Notes: generated by a model not told the origin, from the letters alone. Positions 17,904 to 27,358 are shown, counted from the first letter of the stretch. The stretch: 48,803 nucleotides of DNA from H17-190 sp034435615 (GCA_034435615.1 DAOTWZ010000038.1:1-48803), one strand, 5' to 3'. Translations and numbers: made by a program.

Positions 17904-18796
17904 GGGTCTAGCCAGTGGCCCAAGTCCCTCCGAATGAGACGCTGCAGCCGAAGTACATCGTCGCGGCAGGCGTCCCGGACGAACCGTAGGCCGCGAGGGT
18001 CCGGTGGCGGCTTGTCAGGGGCATTCAGCTTTCTGGTGAGCCGCGTCCGAGCAACCTCAGCCAACCGCTGGGGCAGCAGTGACAGGGCCAGATAGCGCAG
18101 GCGGTGACTGGAAGACCAGAGCCGCAACAGCCAGGGCCGGGGGATATAGACATTGTATCTTTCCCTGGGGTCGAAGAAGCGGCCGTCGTGGAATGGGATG
18201 CCGAGAAAAGCGCACACGTCCTCCATCAACTCGCGAGGCCGAGACAGGTCTTCATACAGATAGACCCGCACCCGTTCAGGGCCAAAGGTCTCGAAGTATC
18301 TGCTCACCTGGTCGTGATAGAGCCCCAGGTCTACATAAAGAAGCGAAGTGCCCATGTCCCTCCTGGGGAGCCCATAGTCTTCTCTCACCGCCCTCTCGAA
18401 GCTCCGCTTCTCCCAGCCCGTCTCGAGGTACAGCAGGTAATGGGAGTAGGCGCGATCCGCGGGCTCCCTCAAAATGGCGATTATCTTGGCCTGGGGGGAC
18501 TTCTCCTGTATCCGCTGCGGCGCTTGTGGGTGCCAGAGGTAGTAAGGGGTGGCCTCGCCGATGAGCTGGCCCTCGCCCGCTTGCCTGAAGAGGGAGAGGT
18601 ACTCCGTTTCGTCACTGATGGGGCGTCCGATGACACTGGCCCAACGAGCGGCTAGGGCGGGCTCGATCTGGGTGAAGAAATGGGGTTCCTTGATGCCGGG
18701 CATGAAGATGTCGGGATGGCCCCGGAGCCAGTAGTAGAGGGTGGTGGTGCCGGCCCTGGGCGCCCCGACGATGAAGAAGTCAGGCCAACGCTTCAT
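17900..18796 (-). CDS. Sulfotransferase (PAPS-dependent)
   Basis: This 298-residue protein has both PAPS-binding motifs of the Sulfotransfer family: the 5'-phosphosulfate loop GAPRAGTTTLYYWL from residue 11, and the 3'-phosphate motif ILREPADRAYSHY near 108. KEPHFF and GEATPYYLW are further family blocks that resemble heparan N-deacetylase/sulfotransferase-type enzymes. It would transfer sulfate from PAPS to a hydroxyl or amine of a carbohydrate. Placement between glycosyltransferases makes the surface glycan the likely acceptor. No PAPS synthesis genes are in the window. It overlaps the downstream GT-C gene by four bases and is 98 bases from the FkbM gene. Confidence 0.92.
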   Translation of the reverse strand: MKRWPDFFIVGAPRAGTTTLYYWLRGHPDIFMPGIKEPHFFTQIEPALAARWASVIGRPISDETEYLSLFRQAGEGQLIGEATPYYLWHPQAPQRIQEKSPQAKIIAILREPADRAYSHYLLYLETGWEKRSFERAVREDYGLPRRDMGTSLLYVDLGLYHDQVSRYFETFGPERVRVYLYEDLSRPRELMEDVCAFLGIPFHDGRFFDPRERYNVYIPRPWLLRLWSSSHRLRYLALSLLPQRLAEVARTRLTRKLNAPDKPPPDPRGLRFVRDACRDDVLRLQRLIRRDLGHWLDP

Positions 18797-18894
18797 ACCT
18801 TACTCCGTTGAACTGGTCAGGGCTGCTGGAGTCGTATCTCGAGACATCAGGAAGCAGCAAAAGCGCACCTGTCCTCATTCCCTGTCAGCTTTGC

Positions 18895-19832
18895 TCAGTA
18901 GCAGGTTACAGGTGGCCTGCGAGCGTGGCAGCCCCTTAGGAAGGTCGAAGGTCTCCCCCTTCGCTCCAGCACCCGCCCCTTGCGAAAACCGAGGTCATAC
19001 AGGAGGAGGGCCAGCTCTCGGTGTTCCCATCCTGCTGCCCTCAGGGCGGGCCAGTTGAGCTCCAGGACGATACAGAGACGGGCACTGGCGGCGCACAGGC
19101 GTCGCATTCCCTTCAGAGCACGTCCCTCTCCCCCCTCAATGTCCATCTTCACCACGTCCACTGCAGGCCAGCCAAGGGCACCGAAGTGCTCATCAAGCGT
19201 GGTGCACTCGACGACGATGTGGCCGTCGCCAGCTACCAGTCGCCCCTCCGCTCCCTGCCGGTCCACGAGAAAGGGGCTGGCCCCTGACTGATCGCTGATG
19301 GCTTTGCGCTCAGTGGTCACGTTCTCGCAACCGTTCTCCTTTAAGTTGGACAGGAGAACCTCGAAAACAGAGGGAACAGGTTCGAAGGAGTACACTTTGC
19401 CTCCTGGCCCTACCAGGCGGGACGCCAACAGAGTATAGTAGCCGACGTTGGCCCCCACATCTACCACAGTCATGCCAGGCCTTACCAGCTCCATGATTGC
19501 CTTGGTCACCGCCGGCTCGTAGAGGCCAGCCGCATAGGTACGGCCGCTGGGGAAGCCAAGAGGCACCCGCATGCAGAGGTCAAGGGGAAGTCTCTGGCCT
19601 CCAGCGCTCGGCGCGGAGGTGGGATGACCAGCGGGCCGAGGCGTCGCAGAAGGCCGTCGCAGGGGCCGAGCAGCCCCGCTCTCTGAAGGGCATGTCGCAC
19701 TCGGACGCCCAGCACCCATGCTCTCGTGGACCAGACATCAAAAGGGCCAGGCCTGGCTGCAGTCGCCGAGGATGCCCGCTCGAACCTCTCTTTATGTCTC
19801 CCGGCCACGAGCCCATCTCCTGCCTGGGTCAC
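18895..19832 (-). CDS. FkbM family methyltransferase, apparently frameshifted
   Basis: FkbM enzymes O-methylate sugars or other hydroxyls. The main frame (to 18895) holds VPLGFPSGRTYAAGLYEPAV, the SAM motif MTVVDVGANVGYYTLLAS, VYSFEPVPSVF, and VDVVKMDIEGGE. It is open only to about 19719 with a non-homologous N terminus. A second frame from GTG 19832 reads VRVRHALQRAGLLGPCDGLL and RRALEARDFPL, as expected for an FkbM N terminus. Adding one base in the four-base run at 19584-19587 joins them as RDFPLDLCMRVPLG. GTG 19832 also overlaps the GT4 stop by four bases, like other genes here, supporting it as the true start. The break may be a sequencing error. Confidence 0.82.
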
Positions 19833-20995
19833 GCGGTGACGAGTTCTGGGCGTTCCCCCCGGGCGGCTGCCTGACGCACCGCCTCCTCAAAGCGGGCGCC
19901 CACCCGCCCCCAGGCGTGCCCCTCGGCGAAGGCGCGGGCGTTGGCGGCCAGCCGTTGGTGGAGGGCGTCGTCGGTCAGCGCCCGGACCAGCGCCTCGGCC
20001 AGGCCGTGGCGGTCACCGAAGGGGTAGCGAAGACCGTTGTAGCCGTGGGCCACCGCCCCCTCCGGCACGCCGCTGGAGGCCACCACCGGCACGCCGCAGG
20101 CGCCCGCCTCCAGCACCACGATGCCGAACCCCTCCACCGCTGAGGGCAGGGCCAGGACTCGCGCCTGCAGGAGAAGCTCCCGCTTTTCCCCCTCCGTCAG
20201 ATCGAAGCGGAAACGCACCCGCCCCTCCACTCCTAGCCGGCGGACCAGGGCCGCCAGGCGGGCCTCGTAACCGCGGTCATGGTGGCGCCCGGCCAGCGTG
20301 AGACGGGCCTCCGGCACCCGCTCCAGCACCCGCGGAAGCGCCTCCAGCAGGTGATGGGGGCACTTGTAGCGACGGAACTTACCGATCCAGACGATCTCCG
20401 GCCCCCGCTGGCCGCGGGGCAGCGGCCCCAGCCACTCCTCCCGGATGCTGACCGGGACGACGAAGACCTTCTCCCGTCGGAAGCCTAACCGGACGAAGGC
20501 GTCCCGCCACTCCTCCGTGCCCGCTCTCACCAGGGTATGACGGTGGAGGTGGGCGGTGAAGCGTTCCAGAAGGTCCAGGAGGGGGACCATGGGCCGCGGG
20601 TACTGGGCTGTGAAGAGGTCATGGTGAACCTGGTGCCACTCAGTGACGATGGGTTCCCGCACGTAGAGGGGGGCGAAGCGAGGGATGCGGGAACCCCCGA
20701 ACCCCTCCTCCACCACCACATCGTAGCGGCCTCGGCAGTAGCGCAGGTAGTGAAGGCAGGTGCGCCACCAGAGGGAAAGGATGCCGCCTAGCCGGACCAC
20801 GTGGACCCCGTCCAGCCACTCCTCCCGGGCGCCTCCGGGGAAGGCGCTGGTCAGGTAGGTCACCTGGTGCCCGGCCGCCGCCAGGTAGCGGGCGAACTCC
20901 CAGCACTGGACGTCTCCCCCGGCCGCCGCCGGGTTATGGGCGTCCCGCGTCACCATGAAGAGGACACGCAGTCCCCCTCCAGCGGACGAGGTCAT
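19829..20995 (-). CDS. Family 4 glycosyltransferase
   Basis: The GT-B enzyme of 388 residues starts at ATG 20995 (MTSSAGGGLRVLFMVTRDAH). The N-terminal domain has HNPAAAGGDVQCWEFARYL and the C-terminal domain has PEIVWIGKFRRYKCPHHLL, LTLAGRHHDRGY, and the GT4 E-x7-E motif VEGFGIVVLEAGACGVPVVA. It is a retaining cytoplasmic transferase using a nucleotide sugar; specificity is not readable. Its ATG overlaps the stop of the preceding membrane GT2 by four bases, and its stop overlaps the FkbM GTG by four bases, so the three form a coupled operon. An in-frame extension to 21055 has no family similarity. Confidence 0.92.
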   Translation of the reverse strand: MTSSAGGGLRVLFMVTRDAHNPAAAGGDVQCWEFARYLAAAGHQVTYLTSAFPGGAREEWLDGVHVVRLGGILSLWWRTCLHYLRYCRGRYDVVVEEGFGGSRIPRFAPLYVREPIVTEWHQVHHDLFTAQYPRPMVPLLDLLERFTAHLHRHTLVRAGTEEWRDAFVRLGFRREKVFVVPVSIREEWLGPLPRGQRGPEIVWIGKFRRYKCPHHLLEALPRVLERVPEARLTLAGRHHDRGYEARLAALVRRLGVEGRVRFRFDLTEGEKRELLLQARVLALPSAVEGFGIVVLEAGACGVPVVASSGVPEGAVAHGYNGLRYPFGDRHGLAEALVRALTDDALHQRLAANARAFAEGHAWGRVGARFEEAVRQAAARGERPELVTA

Positions 20996-22057
20996 GCCTT
21001 CCGCTCCTGCTCGGCCGGCGCGGGCAGGGGAAAACGGACGGCGGCGGCGCCCCACCGCGGCCTGTAGGTGAGGATGTGCCAGATCATGACCAGGCCTACC
21101 TGCAGGCCCTTCCAGAGGCTTTGGCTGGCGCCCTTGGACTGACCGACGCGCCGCCAGAAGGTTATCGGTATCTCTATGACGCCCAGCCCCTGGGCCAGGG
21201 CCACCAGGAGCATGTGGGGCGAGAAGTGGTTCCCGCCCACCTGCAGGTGGGGCAGGATGCAGGCTAGCGCCTCCCGGCGAATGGCCCGGTAGGTGCAGCC
21301 CACGTCGGTGAAGCGGGCCTTCCCCAGGAAATGGGCGTCCCAGAAGCGGAGCCGCAGCAGCGTGCCGATGAAGATGTTGCCCCAGGTAAAGAAGATATCC
21401 ATCTGGGAGCCCCGCTCCACCAGGCCCGGCACCGTGCGCGTCCCGATGACCATATCGGCGTGTTCCAGATAGGCCCGGAACTTGGCCAGGTCACGGGCGG
21501 AGAAGGTGCCGTCCCCCCTCCACCAGGACGATGACGTTCGCCCCCGGCACCGCCAGCGCTTCCTTCAGCCCCCGTATACAGGTGTAGCCGTAGCCCTGCT
21601 GCTCCTCTCGAACCACCCGGGCGCCGGCGGCGGCCGCCAGTTCCGCGGTGCCGTCGGTGCTGTTGTTGTCCACCACGATGACCTCCAGCACGCCCGGCTG
21701 CTGGAGGAACTCTTGGACTGCCTGGACAATGCTCCCGGCGTGATTGTAGGCCGTCATGGCCACGACCACCTGAGGCAGACCGGCGTCCGCCCAGGGTAGG
21801 CGCATTCGTTGCAGCCCCCAGTCGCTGCCTTGCAGAGAACGACAAGCAGGTCGCCGGCCGTTGAATACGAGCACCAGGGCGAAGGCCAGGCCGGTCAGGA
21901 GGGACCAGAGGAGGAGGTGGGCCAGGAAAGAGCTGGCAGCGTGGACGACCGATACCACGGGGCCTTCCACGGGCAACGAACGGAGCAGGAGGCCGAAGGG
22001 GTGGAGGACGGCCCCGGCCAGCGCTAGCAAGAGCAAGAGCAAGGCGAGATACAGCAT
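20992..22057 (-). CDS. Membrane-anchored GT2 glycosyltransferase, apparently frameshifted
   Basis: The first frame (from 22057) encodes two N-terminal helices (LYLALLLLLLALAGAVL; HLLLWSLLTGLAFALVLVF) and then a GT2 catalytic start: VVVAMTAYNHAGSIVQAVQE, VIVVDNNSTDGT, GYGYTCIRGLKEAL, VIVLVEG. It then hits a stop near 21491. The other frame continues with FSARDLAKFR, VIGTR, FTWGNIFIGTLLRLRFW, FTDVGCTYRAIRREAL and IEIPITFWRRVGQSKG, a DPM1-like C terminus. Removing one base of the six-base C run at 21513-21518 gives a seamless VEGDGTFSARDLAKF. The repaired protein would be about 354 residues and would transfer sugar to a lipid phosphate. It is the first gene of the minus-strand series ending at 12443. 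Confidence 0.82.
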
Positions 22058-22547
22058 AGCGTCTGGGTGCCCGCGGCGGCCCCTACCCCCACGGGCCTCC
22101 AGGCGTGTCGCCTCGCTTCTCCCTGCTTCGCCCCCTCACCCCGAGGCCTGCGGGTGGGCGGATGTGTCGGACGGCTCTCGGGGCCGTATGCCGCAGGCAC
22201 TGGCCCTCGCGTTAGGACGCCCGAAGGCGGCGCAGCGTTACACAGGACGCAACGAGCCGACACCATGAATAGGACGGTATCACAGGAGAAAAAGAGCAGT
22301 CAACACCTTACTGGTGATAACCGTCCCGCATCGCTGCGAGGATCGTCAGAGCGTGCAGGAATGTTTGCCGGCAGAGAGCGGGACTCGCTTCGACCCGAGG
22401 CCAGGAACCGTCTAAGGTGTGTAGGCACATTGCCGGCAGCGCCGCCCGGTGGGGCTGCCACTTCGAACTATCCCCGCTCCCGGGGCCTCTCGTCTCCGTC
22501 AACAGCCGAGAGCGGCAATCGCTGGCCGACGACAGGAGGTTGCAGGC
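22058..22547. other. Non-coding stretch of 490 bases
   Basis: No open frame here has protein-like composition or a ribosome site. It separates the glycan locus from the DUF6544-like gene; both flanking genes are on the minus strand. It holds an imperfect inverted repeat (22272-22326) and, on the minus strand, a possible weak promoter: TTGACT (22303-22298) with GATACC (22281-22276) after 16 bases. This could drive the operon starting at 22057. Confidence 0.5.
22272..22326. repeat. 12-bp inverted repeat with 30-base spacer
   Basis: GGACGGTATCAC (22272-22283) pairs with GTGATAACCGTCC (22314-22326), with a single bulged A. The spacer contains a further small dyad, CACC-TTACT-GGTG. It may be a transcript structure in the leader of the minus-strand glycan operon, a factor site or an element remnant. 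Function is unknown. Confidence 0.45.
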
Positions 22548-23339
22548 TCAGGTCTCTCCCCGCCCCAGAAGACTGCTCACGTCAAGGTTGTAAACGATAG
22601 TCTCCACGTCCAAGAGGAGCCATGGACCACGCTGGTCCAGCCATCGGATGGCGAGGCGTGAAGGGGCGAGCACACCCTGGAACCTCTCCCAGTCACTGAC
22701 CTGCACGCACCATGGTGTCTTCGCTCTGTCCCGAGGCCCTCTGTAGCGCAGGGCCTCCACGCTGGCCACCAGCCCGGTTTCCCTGTCGAAGTTGAAGCGG
22801 AGGCGATCCGTCCCCTCCGGCGATGGCACCACCAGCACAGCCGCATCATCTTCTCCAGGCTGCCATTGCAGATGCTGGTCGGCAGCGAAGGCGGAGGGGA
22901 ACCAGACCGACTCGCCCCACAAGGCCAGGTTGGCAGCCGAGTCCACCTGGGGGGAGTCCCTCACCGTGCCGAAAGGTAGACGCATCGTGGCCTGACCCCC
23001 CTGGAAGCGCTCGTCGGCTCGCAGGACGGGCCACCCCCACCAGACGATGTCGATCTCGTGCCGGTATGCCTGCCCCGCCAGCAGGGTGAACCGGAAGCGC
23101 ACCGGCGCCCAGAGTCCCAGGAGTCGCATCCGGCCCTTCCCCAGCACCACAGCGGAGGCCAGCAGAGGCGCGGGGTCCCCTAACGCCGCCCGCAGATAAC
23201 GGGCCACCGGCCGGGGCAATTCATCAGGCACCGCCACTGTCCCTAGGTCGCCGGGTGTTCCAGCAGGCGGCGGGAACCCCCGTGGGTTGCGACGCAGCCC
23301 CAGCCAGCCGAGCCCCAGGAGTCCGCCGAGAAAGATCAT
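22548..23339 (-). CDS. DUF6544-like protein with N-terminal membrane anchor
   Basis: About 263 residues from ATG 23339 (MIFLGGLLGLGWLGLRRNPR), which supplies one N-terminal helix. The rest is soluble, with PRPVARYLRAALG, the strand-rich ARFRFTLLAGQ-like region (VRFRFTLLAGQAYRHEIDIV), DSAANLALWGESVWFPSAF and RLRFNFDRETGLVASVEALRY. These match my recollection of the uncharacterised DUF6544 family. No enzymatic function is known. The frame is open to 23459, so the start is uncertain; no strong ribosome site marks any candidate. It is transcribed divergently from the universal stress protein gene, with a dyad at 23434-23453 between them. Confidence 0.7.
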   Translation of the reverse strand: MIFLGGLLGLGWLGLRRNPRGFPPPAGTPGDLGTVAVPDELPRPVARYLRAALGDPAPLLASAVVLGKGRMRLLGLWAPVRFRFTLLAGQAYRHEIDIVWWGWPVLRADERFQGGQATMRLPFGTVRDSPQVDSAANLALWGESVWFPSAFAADQHLQWQPGEDDAAVLVVPSPEGTDRLRFNFDRETGLVASVEALRYRGPRDRAKTPWCVQVSDWERFQGVLAPSRLAIRWLDQRGPWLLLDVETIVYNLDVSSLLGRGET

Positions 23340-23433
23340 CCCCGCGCCTGTCCATCCAGGGCGCACGCCGCTGCTCCACAACTGTGAGTCTGCCCTCAAC
23401 GGACAGATGGCATGCATCAGAAGCGTACCACAA

Positions 23434-23453
23434 CTGTCAACGTCCCCTGACAG
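23434..23453. promoter_or_regulatory. Operator-like dyad between divergent genes
   Basis: CTGTCA (23434-23439) and TGACAG (23448-23453) form a 6-bp inverted repeat with an 8-base spacer. On the minus strand the left half overlaps a consensus TTGACA (23440-23435), a possible -35 box for the DUF6544-like gene, though no good -10 follows. Position between two divergent genes suggests a regulator site. Confidence 0.35.
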
Positions 23454-23559
23454 CAGCAAGAGAGTCGCTGTGCCATGAACGCGGAGGGCTAGCTTGAGGG
23501 TGACAAATGGCGCTGCGGGGCCTTACAGTGCAACGAGAGAAGCGGGGCAGGAGGAGACG

Positions 23560-24474
23560 ATGCTGACAGAACGAATCCTGGTGGCGCTGGACGGATCGCA
23601 CCGCTCTGAGGCGGTGCTGCAACCTCTGCTGGCCCTGACTGAGGGCTCCTCTGCCTCTCTGTTCCTCCTCCATGTCGTCGAGCGAGTGGTAGAGTACCCC
23701 GATGGCGAGACAGAGGCATTCGAAAAGCGCCATACCGATAGCGTCATGGATGCAGCCAGGGGGTACCTGGAGAGTCTGAGGGAGCCTCTGCAGAAGAGAG
23801 GTCTAGAGGTCTCGCTGAAGATAGCTGTGGGGAAGCCTCACGCGGTCATTCTGGAGGAAGCGGAGCGCCTGCAGGCCACCCTCATCGCCTTGACCAGCCG
23901 CGGCCGTGGTGTCCTGCCCGGGCTCCGGCTGGGTAGCGTGGCCGCCCGTGTTCTCACGGCCAGCCCCGTTCCCGTGCTGGTGGTGCGGCCGGAGCGCCGG
24001 GGCAAGTTCTGGGTCGCTCCCCGCAGGCTGCGCTCTTTGCTGGTGCCGCTGGACGGCTCCCGGACGGCGGAGGCGGCCCTGCCCTACGCTAGGGAACTGG
24101 CCCTCAACCTGAAGCTTCCCGTGACCCTGGCCACTGTCCTGCCGGCCCCCGTTGTGGTGGCGCTGGGGGACGAGTCCATCATCCTGTGGGAAGCGCAGTC
24201 CCCCGGCCAGCGACGGCTGGAGGCCCGTGCCCGGGACTATCTGTCCAGCGTGGCCAGCCGCCTCAGGGCCGACGGTCTCCAAGTGGAATGCCAGGTGGCG
24301 CTGGGGCCAGCGGCCAGCGGCATACTGTACTGGGCGAACCGCTACCGGCCATGTCTCATCGTCATGTGCACGGGGGGCCATTCTGGCCCCGGTCGCTGGT
24401 TGGGAGGGGTTACGGAGGAGGTAGTGAGGCGCTCCCACATGCCTGTCCTCGCGCTGCCCCCGCCTGCCAGGTAA
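23560..24474 (+). CDS. Universal stress protein with two UspA domains
   Basis: 304 residues from ATG 23560, preceded by GGAGGAG. Two tandem UspA domains are visible: MLTERILVALDGSHRS to VPVLVVRP, and LRSLLVPLDGSRTAEAALPY to MPVLALPPP. Domain 1 has the ATP-binding G-x2-G-x9-G-S/T-like sequence SRGRGVLPGLRLGS and domain 2 has TGGHSGPGRWLGG, so nucleotide binding is plausible. Tandem Usp proteins of about 300 residues are typical of the hypoxia-induced DosR regulon of mycobacteria, where one (Rv1996) sits directly upstream of the cation ATPase ctpF. The same order is seen here. Regulation by the nearby two-component system is inference only. Confidence 0.93.
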   Translation: MLTERILVALDGSHRSEAVLQPLLALTEGSSASLFLLHVVERVVEYPDGETEAFEKRHTDSVMDAARGYLESLREPLQKRGLEVSLKIAVGKPHAVILEEAERLQATLIALTSRGRGVLPGLRLGSVAARVLTASPVPVLVVRPERRGKFWVAPRRLRSLLVPLDGSRTAEAALPYARELALNLKLPVTLATVLPAPVVVALGDESIILWEAQSPGQRRLEARARDYLSSVASRLRADGLQVECQVALGPAASGILYWANRYRPCLIVMCTGGHSGPGRWLGGVTEEVVRRSHMPVLALPPPAR

Positions 24475-24613
24475 GGAGGGCGTTGTCGTGATAGCTGGCC
24501 CTTCACATCGAGAGCGTCCCGCCGGCTGGGGCCATGGCGGGGCTGGGAGAGACGACCGGTGCCGCGGCATGTCTCGCTCCGGGCGATAGTCTACGGCCAG
24601 GGACGACCAGCGG

Positions 24614-27358
24614 GTGGTGAGCTTGCCGCTTCCTCGCCGTCGGAGGTGGCCGTTTAGGAGTAGGGACGGGACGGCCGGGCGCCAGGCCCAACAGAAGCGG
24701 CCTTGGCATGCCCTGTCCCAGGCAGCCCTGGAGGAGGCCTTAGGGACCGGCCCGTCGGGCCTCAGCTGGGGAGAGGCGGCCGCGCGCCTCCGCGCCTTCG
24801 GGCCCAATCGCATCCAGGAGATGACCACTACAGGTTGGCCCCTCATACTGCTCCATCAGTTCCAGAGTCCCCTCATCTACATCTTGCTGGCGGCCACGGT
24901 GGTCACCGTCTTTCTAGGCGAGTACGTAGACGCCGGCGTCATCGCCGCCGCCCTGACGTTGAACGCCAGCATCGGTTTCGTCCAGGAGTGGCAGGCGGAG
25001 CGCTCCGTCCAGTCCCTGATGCGTCTCGTCTCGCCCCGCGCCCGGGTAGTCCGTGAGGGCCGGGAGTGGGAGGTGGACAGCCAGGAGCTGGTGCCCGGTG
25101 ACCTGGTGCTCCTGGAGTCGGGGAGCCGCGTGCCGGCGGACATCCGCCTGAGCGAGGTCCTGGTCCTCAACGTGGACGAATCTCTTCTCACTGGCGAATC
25201 GCTGCCTGTGGCCAAGCGGTCGGGGCCGCTGAGCGCCGATGCGCCGGTGATGGAGCGGAACAATACGGCCTACGCGGGCACGGTGGTTACCACCGGCCGG
25301 GGACGGGGCTATGTGGTAGCCACCGGGGATGCGACGGAGCTGGGCGCCATAGCCGCTCAGATGCGCCGGGCGGGGGAGCCGGGGACCCCTCTACAGCGGC
25401 GCATGGCCGGTCTGGCCCACAGCCTTGGCGTCATCGTGGGCGTCTTCGCTCTCCTCACGTTCGTCCTGGGGGTCGTCCTGGGCGAGAGCATCGCTGAGAT
25501 GTTCCTGCTGGCGGTCGCTATAGCGGTCGCCGCCATCCCGGAAGGGCTGCCTGTAGTGTTCACCATCACTCTGGCCCTCGGGGTGCGTCGTATGGCGCGA
25601 CGGCGTGCCATCGTCCGCCATCTGCCGGCGGTGGAGACGCTAGGCAGCACCACCACCATCGGCAGCGACAAGACGGGCACCCTGACCGAGAACCGGATGA
25701 CGGTCCAGGAGGTGTGGACCGCGGACGGCACCTGGAGCCCCCCGGCAGGTGCGGAGGGCCAGGCCTCGCCCCTGGACGAAAGGTCGCCTCTCTATCTCGC
25801 CCTCTTGACGGGCGTCCTCACCAATGAGGCCCGCATCTACATTACTGACGGGGCGCTGGAGTCCCAGGGTGACCCCACTGAGGCTGCCCTTCTGGTGGCG
25901 GCTCTGCGGCTGGGCCTGCGGCCGGAGGAGCTCAGGGCCCAGCACCCCAGCGTGGTGGAGGTGCCCTTCGAGCCGGAGCGGCGTTACTCCGCCAGCGTCC
26001 GGCAGTTCGACGGCCGCTACGCCCTCTTCGTCAAAGGCGCCCCCGAGCGGGTCCTCGCCATGTGTAGCCACCTGCTGACGACGGACGGATCCCGCCCGCT
26101 GGACCATGGCCTCGTCCAGGACGCGGCCAGCGCTATGGCCGCCCGCGGGTTGCGGGTCCTGGCCATGGCCTACCGGCCTCTGGACGCCCCGCCAGCCGAC
26201 CCCGAGCACCTGTCGGAACCCTCGGGGCTCCTTTTCCTGGGGCTCCAGGGGATGCTGGATCCGCCCCGTCAGGGCGTCCGCGAGGCTATAGCCGGCTGCC
26301 TGCAGGCCGGCATTCGTGTGCTGATGGTCACCGGGGATCACGCCCAGACCGCGCGAGCCATCGGCCAGCAACTGGGCATCTCCCCTTCTGACGCCCCCGT
26401 TCTGACAGGGCGCGACCTGGACAACCTGAGCGATGATGAGTTGCGGGAGGCGGTGCGGCAGGTATCCGTCTTCGCCAGGGTGACCCCGCAGCACAAGCTG
26501 CGCATCGTCCAGGCCCTGCAGTCCCACGGCGAGGTGGTAGCCATCACCGGTGATGGCGTGAACGACGCTCCCGCCCTGAAGGCGGCCGACGTGGGTGTGG
26601 CCATGGGCGTGAGCGGCACCGACGTGGCTCGTGAGGCCGCTGACATAGTCCTGGCCGATGACAACTTCGTCAGCATCTACGCAGCGGTGGAGGAGGGGCG
26701 CATCACCTTCGACAACCTGCGAAAGGCCACCTTCTATCTCCTGTCGGTCGGCCTGGCGGCCATCCTGGCCCTCCTCGCCTCCCTCGTCTTTCGCTGGCCG
26801 CCTATCTTCCTGCCGGCCCAGGTGCTGTGGCTCAACATGGTGGTGGACGGTTTCCAGGACGTGGCCATGGCGTTCGAGCCCGGAGAAGAGGACGTCCTCC
26901 AGCGTCCCCCCAGGCGGAGAGACGAGAGCATCGTCTCACCCTTGCTGTGGGAGCGCATGCTGCTGGCGAGCGTCGTGATGGCGGCGGGCACTCTCTTCAT
27001 GTTCCATTGGGAGCTGGAAGCCGCAGGTTCGCTGGAGCGGGCCCGCACCGTCGCCCTCACCACCCTTGCCCTCTTCTCCAACTTCCATGTGGGCAACGCA
27101 CGGTCGGAGAAGACGTCATTCCTTCTGCGCAGCCCCTTCTCCAACCCTTTCCTGTTCTTCGCAGTGGCCCTGGCCTTGGCTATGCATGTGGGGGCCATGT
27201 ATTTCCCGCCGGCCCAGTTCGTGCTGCGCCTGGAGCCCATGGGGCTCGAGTCCTGGGCCCGGATGGCCGCAGTGGCGTCCAGCGTCCTGCTGATCATGGA
27301 GGCGCACAAGCTCCTACGCCCCCGCCCCTCCCCTGCGCGCTGGACAGGACGGCGCTGA
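24614..27358 (+). CDS. P2-type cation-transporting ATPase
   Basis: The 914-residue P-type ATPase starts at GTG 24614. It has an N-terminal cation ATPase domain, the actuator LTGES (192-196), the M4 motif PEGLP (309-313), the phosphorylation site DKTGTLT with Asp352, KGAPERVLAMC in the nucleotide-binding domain, and hinge GDGVNDAPALKAADVGVAMG. PEGLP places it with P2 (Ca2+-like) pumps. The M6 segment reads NMVVDGFQDVAMAFEP instead of the N-x-x-T-D-x-x-P-A of SERCA-type pumps, so transported ion is uncertain. Mycobacterial CtpF is the best analogue because of the neighbouring tandem Usp gene. It is an inner-membrane protein, probably about ten helices. Confidence 0.93.
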   Translation: MVSLPLPRRRRWPFRSRDGTAGRQAQQKRPWHALSQAALEEALGTGPSGLSWGEAAARLRAFGPNRIQEMTTTGWPLILLHQFQSPLIYILLAATVVTVFLGEYVDAGVIAAALTLNASIGFVQEWQAERSVQSLMRLVSPRARVVREGREWEVDSQELVPGDLVLLESGSRVPADIRLSEVLVLNVDESLLTGESLPVAKRSGPLSADAPVMERNNTAYAGTVVTTGRGRGYVVATGDATELGAIAAQMRRAGEPGTPLQRRMAGLAHSLGVIVGVFALLTFVLGVVLGESIAEMFLLAVAIAVAAIPEGLPVVFTITLALGVRRMARRRAIVRHLPAVETLGSTTTIGSDKTGTLTENRMTVQEVWTADGTWSPPAGAEGQASPLDERSPLYLALLTGVLTNEARIYITDGALESQGDPTEAALLVAALRLGLRPEELRAQHPSVVEVPFEPERRYSASVRQFDGRYALFVKGAPERVLAMCSHLLTTDGSRPLDHGLVQDAASAMAARGLRVLAMAYRPLDAPPADPEHLSEPSGLLFLGLQGMLDPPRQGVREAIAGCLQAGIRVLMVTGDHAQTARAIGQQLGISPSDAPVLTGRDLDNLSDDELREAVRQVSVFARVTPQHKLRIVQALQSHGEVVAITGDGVNDAPALKAADVGVAMGVSGTDVAREAADIVLADDNFVSIYAAVEEGRITFDNLRKATFYLLSVGLAAILALLASLVFRWPPIFLPAQVLWLNMVVDGFQDVAMAFEPGEEDVLQRPPRRRDESIVSPLLWERMLLASVVMAAGTLFMFHWELEAAGSLERARTVALTTLALFSNFHVGNARSEKTSFLLRSPFSNPFLFFAVALALAMHVGAMYFPPAQFVLRLEPMGLESWARMAAVASSVLLIMEAHKLLRPRPSPARWTGRR

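Noticed and set aside
4712..22057. Phase variation by homopolymer slippage in glycan genes
   Set aside because: Runs are only 4-6 bases, below those of known contingency loci, and a similar indel occurs in the unrelated transporter gene at the window end. Sequencing error is simpler.
23460..24613. Search for a mycobacterial-type DosR box (GGGAC/GTCCC dyad) upstream of the Usp and ATPase genes
   Set aside because: No convincing match to the published palindrome was seen by eye; the regulon analogy therefore rests on gene content only.
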